This document shows, piece after piece, positions 1-5,889 of a stretch of DNA of 64,000 nucleotides. A model generated the notes under the pieces. That model was not told where the DNA came from, made no database searches, and saw only the letters and a program-made list of their open reading frames with translations. The stretch spans positions 124,001 to 188,000 of the forward strand of contig NZ_SJJR01000002.1 in assembly GCF_004331455.1 (NCBI RefSeq). Reading direction: 5' to 3'. Made by a program: the position numbers and the translations under genes. The DNA comes from Micromonospora zingiberis. GTDB lineage: Bacteria; Actinomycetota; Actinomycetes; Mycobacteriales; Micromonosporaceae. Position 1 is the stretch's first letter. Every line of letters starts with the position of its first letter.

Positions 1-2
1 TG

Positions 3-479
3 GACAACGTTGCGGCGCCGGAGCGGACCCTCAAGGTCCTCTCCACCCTGGACATCGTCGCCGTCGGCGACCCCACCGCCGCTGACCGGCTCATCCTCGA
101 CGCCCATGCCGAACGCACCAGCGACCGGGTCTGGACGATCCGCGCCGACACGCTCCTCACCGCGATCGAAACCGGCCGACAGCTCGGCCCATTCGTCACC
201 TTCCTCGCTGACCGAACAACGCACGACCTGCCGGAAACCTTGACCGTCCTGGTCGATGACGTGACCACCCGAGCCACGAGGATCCGCGACCTCGGCCTCG
301 TCCGTCTCATCGAATGCGCCGACGCCCCACTCGCGACCCTCATCGCCCGCGACCCAAAACTCCGCCGCCTGTGCACCCTCGTCGGCGACCGGCACCTCGC
401 CGTGGCTGCCGAACACGAACCGCAGTTCCGCCGCATGCTGCGGCCCCTCGGACACACGGTCGCCGCCACGACCGGATGA
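3..479 (+). CDS. Helicase-associated domain protein, C-terminal part (partial)
   Basis: The open frame enters from the left edge and stops at TGA 477-479, so only about 158 C-terminal residues are visible. The stretch around FVTFLADRTTHDLPETLTVL, followed by a short helical region and an RRMLRPLGHTVAA end, resembles the tail of actinobacterial proteins with the XPB/Ssl2-like helicase-associated domain. In that family this part is alpha-helical and its precise role is unsettled. No catalytic motif is visible because the N-terminal part lies outside the window. The family call is from memory of similar tails; the coding frame itself is clear. Confidence 0.6.
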   Translation, partial: DNVAAPERTLKVLSTLDIVAVGDPTAADRLILDAHAERTSDRVWTIRADTLLTAIETGRQLGPFVTFLADRTTHDLPETLTVLVDDVTTRATRIRDLGLVRLIECADAPLATLIARDPKLRRLCTLVGDRHLAVAAEHEPQFRRMLRPLGHTVAATTG

Positions 480-877
480 ACCCGCACAGTGCAGCAGGAC
501 ACCGCCGCATCGCCAACGCGCCCCGCACGAAACTGTGGCGGTGGCAAATCTTGTACGTGTGCGGCGGCTCGGTGGCCACCAAGGTCAGCAGCTGCTCAGC
601 ATCACCCGCCGGGGAGACCAGCTCACCCGTCCGACGCCGGCGAGCGATGGTCGTGCTCGCGTCTCCGGTGGGAACACGGTGCCGGCGATCGCCCCGCCTG
701 GTCCAAGCCGACGAGGACACGAGCCAGCAGCTCGCTGCCGGCCTCCAAGGCGAATGGAACCTCAATCCGACCGGATGCACGCCAAGCTCACCCGACTCGT
801 CGCCCGCCAGATCCTGGCCGAACCCGAACCGGGGTCCGGTAGGCGTAGGCCATGTCGAGGAGGTTGGGCGTTCGGTC
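480..877. other. Intergenic stretch between convergent genes, no gene recognised
   Basis: About 400 bases lie between the stop of the helicase-associated protein and the stop of the leftward gene that follows. Several open frames cross the stretch on both strands, but their translations are arginine- and proline-rich with no recognisable motif and no good ribosome-binding site. I see no tRNA, strong hairpin or repeat in it. Confidence 0.4.
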
Positions 878-1438
878 TCACTCGCGGGCCAGCCCCGGTG
901 GCAGCGCGTCTTCGTCGGGTCGGATCTGGCGGGCGTTGGCCACCGGGTCGCGTTCGAGGGTGTGGATCAGTGGTGCCGGGCCGCCGACGCAGGTCCAGGT
1001 GTCGTCCCAGAGCGCGGAGACCAGCCATGACCGGTCGGCGGGGAAGAAGAGGTCGGGTAGCGCGCCGTGCGGGTGGCGGATGTGACCGCCGGTGCGCCAG
1101 GTGAGAGCTTGCTCGGGGCCGGCCTCGACCAGCACGTACGGCCAGTTCCAGTAGAGGAACACCCTCGGGGCGTGGGGGAAGACGACGTCGTGGGCGCCGG
1201 TGTCGAGGTAGGCCAGCCACCAGGACTGGTCAGGGGTGTGTGTGATGAGGTCCTCGATCAGGGCCTGCTCGTAGGCGGCGGCGGTGACGTCGTCAGCCTG
1301 GTACGTGGTGGCGTAGGCGTCGAAGACCGGCGGGATGGCGGTGGTGATCGAGACGCCGGCAGTGGTGTGACCAGCGATCCAGCCCACGTCGGCGGCGGCG
1401 CCGATGCGCCAGTCCCGCCCGTCCTTGCTGACCTGCAC
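878..1438 (-). CDS. Uncharacterised conserved-looking protein
   Basis: A 186-residue protein if the GTG at 1438 is the start; the frame stays open upstream to 1528, but that extension does not look protein-like. I do not recognise the family. The sequence is acidic and tryptophan-rich (QSWWLAYLDTG, FLYWNWPYVLVEAGPE, FFPADRSWLVSALWDDTWTC) and looks like a soluble alpha/beta protein with no signal peptide or membrane segment. The ending PPGLARE follows a DPVANARQIRPDEDALP segment. It sits alone between the left-edge gene and the insertion sequence, so context gives no functional clue. The amino-acid composition and the lack of a competing frame support a real gene. Confidence 0.55.
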   Translation of the reverse strand: MQVSKDGRDWRIGAAADVGWIAGHTTAGVSITTAIPPVFDAYATTYQADDVTAAAYEQALIEDLITHTPDQSWWLAYLDTGAHDVVFPHAPRVFLYWNWPYVLVEAGPEQALTWRTGGHIRHPHGALPDLFFPADRSWLVSALWDDTWTCVGGPAPLIHTLERDPVANARQIRPDEDALPPGLARE

Positions 1439-1528
1439 ACCGCCATTCAAGCCGCTGCAGCGACGGTTGGCGTGGGAATCAGGCCGGTTGCGGAGCGGCG
1501 GCCCCGCGCCCCCGTTATGGGCAGTCAC

Positions 1529-1968
1529 GCCGTACGCCTTCCCCGCGCTCGATCGATCCCCGGGTCTCGCACTTCGTGTCCGAGGCGCCGGCCAGCGACG
1601 GTGGGAGGCTGGGGTCGCCGTGCCCGCGGGGCCGGGAGTGGGGATGGCTGTGTGTGTTACGCCGTGATCGTGGCTGAGCTTCGAGGTGCCGCCCGCTCCC
1701 GCCTCGGGGGCGCGTTGGTTGAACGGGCGCGGCCCTCCTGGCCGTAGACCCCGATGCTCGGGAGCGGTGGGTATGGCTGCGTGTGTTTCGCCGAGATTGC
1801 TTGGCTGACGGTAGGAGATGCCACCCGCCGCTTCATCGTCTGCGAGATTCGGTAGACCGCTGATGGAGACCCGCGACCTGCGTTCGCATTGGTAGAAGGT
1901 GCCGGCAAATCCGAACCCACAGACCAGGGCCCGACAGAAATTCGATCGAATGAAGGAGAGGCGCGAGG
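1529..1968 (+). other. Non-coding left flank of IS110 element, probable left end and bridge-RNA region
   Basis: This 440-base stretch precedes the transposase and contains no convincing ORF. IS110-family elements have no terminal inverted repeats. In the IS110 subgroup they carry a structured bridge (seeker) RNA in the long non-coding left end, which programs target and donor recognition. The position, length and absence of a gene fit that role. The exact element boundary and RNA ends cannot be fixed without another genomic copy or an empty site. Confidence 0.4.
1638..1828. repeat. Imperfect direct repeat in the left flank of the IS110 element
   Basis: Two units, about 1638-1695 and 1767-1828, are repeated 129 bp apart. 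Their first 27 bases differ at only three positions (core ATGGCTG[T/C]GTGTGTT), and both continue into a shared GCC[G/A]CCCGC block. The pair lies upstream of the transposase inside the non-coding stretch, which otherwise contains no gene. Confidence 0.5.
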
Positions 1969-3159
1969 GTGGCGAAGCTGTGGATCGGCGTGGACATCGG
2001 TAAGACCCACCACCACGTCGCCGCCGTTGATGGCGACGGTCGGCTCGTCTACTCCCGCCGGGTCGCCAACGACGAGACCGCTCTCCTGGCGGTCATGGCC
2101 GAGGTGTCGACGCACGGCCGCCCGGTCTGCTGGGCGGTCGACGTCACCACCGGCCTGTCGGCGCTGCTGCTGACCCTGTTCTGGCGGCGGCAGGTGCAGG
2201 TTCGCTACGTCTCCGGCACCGTCGCGTTCCACATGGCCGCCGCGTTCGCCGGGGAGAACAAGACCGACGCCCGCGACGCGGTGGTCATCGCGCAGACCAT
2301 CCGGATGCGTCCTGACATCCCGATCCTGGAACCGTCTGACCGGCTCCTCGCCGAGTTGACCGTGCTGACCGGCTACCGGGCCGATCTCGTCGGCCAGCGC
2401 GTCGCCACCCTCTTCCGGTTACAGGAGCTACTCACCGGGATCAGCCCCGCCCTGGAACGGGCGGTCGACCTGAACCGCAAAGGCCCGATGATGGTCCTCG
2501 CCTGTTGGCAGACCCCGGCCGCGATCCGGCACGCCGGCGTCGACCGGATCACCACCCTGCTACGGCGCGGCCACGTCAAGAACGCCATCCAGGTCGCCGA
2601 GGCGATGGTCGCCGCCGCCCGGCAGCAGACCGTCACCCTGCCCGGCCAACGGGCCGCCGCCGTAGTCGTCGGGCAGATGGCCACCGAGATCCTCGCCTTG
2701 GAGCAGCGCATCGCCGCTGTCGACGACCTCATCGCCGAGCAGCTCGACCAGCACCAGCTGGCGCCGATCATCGGGAGTCTGCCCGGCATGGGCGCCCTGC
2801 TCACCGCCGAACTGCTGGTGCACACCGCCGGCATGACCGAGTACGACAGCCCTGCGAAACTCGCCGCCCACGCCGGCCTGGCGCCTGTTTCCCGCGACTC
2901 CGGGACGGTTTCCGGCAACCATCGGCAGCCTCGTCGCTTTCACCGTCGGCTGCGGCACATTCTGTGGATGGCCGCGTTCACCGCCGCCAGGGAATGCCCC
3001 ACCTCCCGCGCCTACTACGAGAAGAAACGCGCCGAAGGAAAGAACCACCGGCAAGCCATACTCGCCCTCGCCCGGCGACGCGTCGACGTTCTCTGGGCAC
3101 TCGTCCGTGACCGTAAGACATTCACCCGACCGGCACCAGCGATCCGCGCCGCAGCCTGA
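1969..3159 (+). CDS. IS110-family transposase
   Basis: This 396-residue protein is the RNA-guided recombinase of an IS110-family insertion sequence. The N-terminal RuvC-like DEDD domain begins with WIGVDIGKTHHHVAAVD, continues through a conserved acidic region and includes NKTDARDAVVIAQ near residue 100. The C-terminal Transposase_20 domain (LGSLPGMGALLTAELL-like segment, then YDSPAKLAAHAGLAPV with the catalytic serine region SRDSGT) is complete. The GTG start at 1969 follows an AAGGAG ribosome-binding site. Length and both domains look intact, so the element may be active. It lies alone, leftward of the tRNA and the biosynthetic locus. Confidence 0.93.
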   Translation: MAKLWIGVDIGKTHHHVAAVDGDGRLVYSRRVANDETALLAVMAEVSTHGRPVCWAVDVTTGLSALLLTLFWRRQVQVRYVSGTVAFHMAAAFAGENKTDARDAVVIAQTIRMRPDIPILEPSDRLLAELTVLTGYRADLVGQRVATLFRLQELLTGISPALERAVDLNRKGPMMVLACWQTPAAIRHAGVDRITTLLRRGHVKNAIQVAEAMVAAARQQTVTLPGQRAAAVVVGQMATEILALEQRIAAVDDLIAEQLDQHQLAPIIGSLPGMGALLTAELLVHTAGMTEYDSPAKLAAHAGLAPVSRDSGTVSGNHRQPRRFHRRLRHILWMAAFTAARECPTSRAYYEKKRAEGKNHRQAILALARRRVDVLWALVRDRKTFTRPAPAIRAAA

Positions 3160-3354
3160 ACCAGCACGCTCCCCGCCGACGCGACCCCGGTCCCGCCGGC
3201 CGCTCCACCCTGCCCGTCAAGATCATCTGGAGTCACATGGAGACTCGGGCTGTGGTCCTGGGCTGGGCGAACAGGGGTCCGGGGAACGGGGGTGAACGTG
3301 GGCCGCTCCCTGCCACCCCAGGTGAACCCCCAGGTCGCTAGACTGTGCCCTCGC

Positions 3355-3430
3355 GCCCTCGTAGCTCAGGGGATAGAGCATCGGTTTCCTAAACCGTGTG
3401 TCGCAGGTTCGAATCCTGCCGGGGGCACCA
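3355..3430 (+). tRNA. tRNA-Arg (anticodon CCT)
   Basis: The sequence folds as a standard 76-nt tRNA. The acceptor stem GCCCTCG pairs with CGGGGGC, the D-stem GCTC pairs with GAGC, the anticodon loop is TTCCTAA, and the T-arm is GCAGG-TTCGAAT-CCTGC. The CCA end is encoded. The anticodon CCT reads AGG arginine codons. The outermost pair of the anticodon stem is a mismatch. Its 3' half faces the accessory locus that follows. Confidence 0.95.
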
Positions 3431-3818
3431 GGTCACAGCCTTGATCATCGATCACTGATCCGCCTGCCAGGCCGTCGTGTCCGATCGCTTGTACCTGCGC
3501 CCGACTGGTGTCCAGGTGTTCAGCGACAGGGGGGCTGATCAGGGGCGTAGGCGCGGCCGACCATCCGCGATTTTGCGGGCCTTGCTTCGGCCTACGTTCT
3601 GCCGATGGTGGTCGGTGCCAACTTCGATCCGCTGTGCGGAGGCATTCGTTGCTCTGCGTCGCCGTACTTTTTCCTCCACGGCACCAGCGACCGGCGCTGG
3701 TGCCGTGGAGGGCAGGTCGGGATGAAGTCCACCGGAAGTGCTTCGGGCAGTGGTCCGGACCGGCGGTCCGGGCAGCTGGCGGTGAACCAGGTCGCCCGGC
3801 GGTCTCGTTGGTGGTCGA
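3431..3818. other. Non-coding stretch between tRNA-Arg and the LysR-type gene
   Basis: About 390 bases without a convincing gene. The only clear structure is the long hairpin at 3673-3711, described separately. I found no second copy of the tRNA 3' end here that would mark an attachment site. Confidence 0.4.
3673..3711. terminator. Perfect 17-bp hairpin, probable bidirectional terminator
   Basis: The arms CCTCCACGGCACCAGCG (3673-3689) and its exact reverse complement (3695-3711) enclose a 5-nt loop. It lies downstream of the leftward LysR-type gene and downstream of the rightward tRNA, so it can end transcription from both sides. A T run sits only on its left side. Confidence 0.7.
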
Positions 3819-4121
3819 CTAGTTTCGAAGGGCCACGACGGGGCGCCGATCCTCGTTCTCGCGCAAGCTGCGGTCGCTCATGTGCTTGATGTTGTCGATC
3901 AGCACCAGCAGGGCGCGGACCGAGGGTAAGATCATCTGCCCCTCGCGGGTCAGCCTCGCGCCGGTGGAGTCGCGGTTGAACAGGCGCGCACCGAGCGACT
4001 GTTCAAGGCAACGGATTTGGTAGCTGACCGCCGGCTGGGAATAGCCTAGTTCCTTTGCGGCTAGGTCCATCCGTCCAATCTCGGCGATCAACGCGAAGGC
4101 TCTGAGCTCTCGCTCGTGCAT
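3819..4121 (-). CDS. LysR-type DNA-binding protein without effector domain
   Basis: A 100-residue protein that is only the winged-helix N-terminal domain of the LysR family. The helix-turn-helix is MDLAAKELGYSQPAVSYQI, followed by the conserved LEQSLGARLFNRD and LTREGQ segments. Ordinary LysR regulators are about 300 residues with a ligand-binding domain; here the frame stops about 40 residues after the wing. The ATG at 4121 has a GGGGGAC ribosome-binding site. It is divergent from the biosynthetic operon, the usual arrangement for a pathway regulator. It may act without a small-molecule effector, or it may be a truncated remnant; the tidy start, stop and terminator favour a functional short gene. 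Confidence 0.8.
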   Translation of the reverse strand: MHERELRAFALIAEIGRMDLAAKELGYSQPAVSYQIRCLEQSLGARLFNRDSTGARLTREGQMILPSVRALLVLIDNIKHMSDRSLRENEDRRPVVALRN

Positions 4122-4281
4122 ACTGTCCCCCGTTTTAACTTATTCGTTCATCACGCCGTCAGGAACTGCGTCGATGACCGAGCGGATCCGGCTTTCACAG
4201 GAACCCAGGTCACCGATACGCCGTACGCGGGTGTGCGTGGGCGATTGCTCCGATTCCTCACAGCTGGTCCGATCCGCTAGC

Positions 4282-4312
4282 AGGATAAGCCGCGATCTGC
4301 GACCGCTGTCAA
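4282..4312 (-). promoter_or_regulatory. Promoter reading toward the LysR-type gene
   Basis: On the minus strand a perfect TTGACA (4312-4307) is followed after 19 bases by TATCCT (4287-4282). This is a vegetative-type promoter that would give a leader of roughly 150 bases before the LysR-type start at 4121. Confidence 0.55.
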
Positions 4313-4838
4313 TGGTCGGTCGCGCGGGAGCCACCAACCCCCTGCTGGCAAGTGGTGGAAGGGCTGCTGGTGGCCTTCGCTGTCCCGTCGCCTGGCGTGG
4401 GAAGCGCCGGTGAAACCAGGTATGTCGAGGGACGCTACCGTCTGCTGCTCGGGGTTTGGCCCGGACGGGAACGGCCTCTCGATCATGCATTCACGAGGGT
4501 TCACGCGAGACGCGGTGCGGACTGCGGCAGTCTCGGCCGCCCTCTGATGGATCACCTCGACCGCACGAGGGAGACGGCGGGGCGGTGGAGCTGGAACCTT
4601 CACGCACGTCTGGTCGTCGCCGAGCAGCAGCCAGCGACCGTCGGGCCGATGGTCGTGGTCACGTCGGCTGACTGAGTAGGCGATCAGCGCTCACCGCAAG
4701 GCCGCATGCAAGCTATCGATATAGCGGGTCAGGTCGTTGAGCGCGCCACCGCAGTCCCCGTACCGTCGCTCGTGGGTGACGCCGCCCGTCAGCCGGTAGC
4801 AGGCGCGGCGTCCCGGGCCGGTTCATGCCGCCCGCTCG

Positions 4839-4858
4839 CACGTCGGCACACCGACGTG
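4839..4858. promoter_or_regulatory. Perfect inverted repeat just upstream of the operon's first ribosome-binding site
   Basis: CACGTCGG-CACA-CCGACGTG is an 8-bp perfect dyad ending 15 bases before the ATG at 4874. It could be an operator for the divergent LysR-type protein, or an RNA hairpin next to the GGGGGAG ribosome-binding site. Confidence 0.5.
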
Positions 4859-4873
4859 ATCACCACGGGGGAG

Positions 4874-4954
4874 ATGACGATGGGTGATGTGATTCGACCT
4901 GGGCCGGGACGGCCGATGTCCGGAAGTTGTGCGGCCAGGATCGCCATTCGATGA
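4874..4954 (+). CDS. 26-residue peptide, candidate precursor/scaffold or leader
   Basis: A short ORF (ATG 4874, TGA 4952-4954) has a strong GGGGGAG ribosome-binding site. Its stop overlaps the ATG of the PHP gene in an ATGA junction, so the two are probably translationally coupled. The peptide begins MTMGDVIRPGPGRP, has one SGSC segment (its only cysteine, at residue 19), and ends in RIAIR. Being the first cistron before two small LanB-like enzymes, it is the best positional candidate for the peptide that PEARL-type enzymes extend or that a RiPP pathway modifies. Caveats: it is short for a scaffold, and its Pro/Arg/Gly composition could arise by chance in GC-rich DNA. A regulatory leader peptide is the main alternative. 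Confidence 0.4.
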   Translation: MTMGDVIRPGPGRPMSGSCAARIAIR

Positions 4955-5889
4955 CGGCCGCAGGTCGACGGGCGGTCGCCGACCAGCCCACCATCGTGGA
5001 CCTTCACCTGCACTCCCGTTTCTCCGACGGCGACGAGTCCCCGGGCGATCTGGCGCGTCGGTGCATCGCAGCCGGTCTGCGCGTCGCTGCCTGCACCGAC
5101 CACGACACCCTCGACGGGGTGGCGGAGTTCGCGGCGGTGGCCGAGGAGGGTGGCGTTCGGGCCATTCCCGGGTGCGAGCTGACCGTCACGTGGCGCGGGC
5201 ATGAGCTGCACTGCCTGGCGTACTTCGTCGACCCGTCGCAGCGGGCGCTGCGGGCCCGGGTCGACGAGGTCCGCCGCGCCGAGGTCGCCTGGTGGCGGGA
5301 CTGGTTCGACCAGGCCGGCCGGGTTACCGGTGTGCCGGTCGACTGGACCCTCGCGGCGCAGAAGTTCGGTGCCGACCGGGTGGCCTACCGTGGCGATTAC
5401 CTGGACCTATTCCTAGGCGCAGCGACGGGGGACGCCCGCTTCGCCGGTTATCCCATGGGCGAGCACGCGTCGTTCATCCAGGACTGGTGCCGGCCGGGGA
5501 AGCCGCTGCACGTGCCGTATCCCTGGCGGCCGGCGCTCGCCGACGTGGTCGGCTGGGTGGCCGGAGCCGGTGGGGTGACCGTACTGGCCCATCCTGCCCG
5601 CGCGTTCGCCGCTGACGAGTTGCCGGTCCGCTTCGCCGAGCTGGTGGAACTCGGGGTGACCGGGGTGGAGGTGTGGACGACGTGGCACGACCCCACGGAG
5701 ATCGACCGACTGCACCGGCTGTGCGAGAAACACCAGCTGGTCCCGACCCAGGGCTCGGACCACCATGGGGTACGGCTCAAGCCGTGGGCACCGGAGCCGG
5801 GCCTGGTACCGGTCGACGCGCCCGATCCGCTCGACATCGTTGCGCGACTTGAGCAGGCGCGGCCGACCGTCGCTGCGGGGGCACGATGA
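4951..5889 (+). CDS. PHP-superfamily metal-dependent hydrolase of the biosynthetic operon
   Basis: A 312-residue PHP-domain protein. Metal-binding motifs are all present: DLHLHSRFSDG (residues 17-27), TDHDT, the glutamate of GCEL, AHPAR and SDHHG. Related enzymes (RNase AM/YciV type) release phosphate from nucleotide 3',5'-bisphosphates or trim RNA; others are histidinol phosphatases. Compared with the paralogue at 56.0 kb, it carries a central tryptophan- and tyrosine-rich insertion (about residues 105-190, with FIQDWCRPG). Its substrate is therefore probably different. The ATG at 4951 overlaps the upstream peptide stop, and its own stop overlaps the first LanB start (ATGA). A role in phosphate-ester or nucleotide processing in the pathway is an inference. 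Confidence 0.85.
   Translation: MTAAGRRAVADQPTIVDLHLHSRFSDGDESPGDLARRCIAAGLRVAACTDHDTLDGVAEFAAVAEEGGVRAIPGCELTVTWRGHELHCLAYFVDPSQRALRARVDEVRRAEVAWWRDWFDQAGRVTGVPVDWTLAAQKFGADRVAYRGDYLDLFLGAATGDARFAGYPMGEHASFIQDWCRPGKPLHVPYPWRPALADVVGWVAGAGGVTVLAHPARAFAADELPVRFAELVELGVTGVEVWTTWHDPTEIDRLHRLCEKHQLVPTQGSDHHGVRLKPWAPEPGLVPVDAPDPLDIVARLEQARPTVAAGAR

Larger units (their letters stand above)
4122..4873. other. Regulatory intergenic region between LysR-type gene and biosynthetic operon
   Basis: About 750 bases separate the divergent units. Open frames cross it, including one of 116 codons just upstream of the LysR-type gene, but their translations look non-coding and lack ribosome-binding sites. It contains the leftward promoter at 4282-4312 and the inverted repeat at 4839-4858. 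A weak rightward promoter-like pair (TTGAGC near 4738, TACCGT 18 bases later) is also present. Confidence 0.5.

Noticed and set aside
314..1104. Several overlapping frames across the left-edge intergenic region
   Set aside because: Compositions are typical of shadow frames in GC-rich DNA and none has a start signal or family motif.
4140..4490. 116-codon leftward frame just upstream of the LysR-type gene
   Set aside because: It lies close behind that gene's ribosome-binding site, but its translation is Arg/Pro/Ser-rich without motifs, it has no ribosome-binding site, and a good promoter lies inside it.
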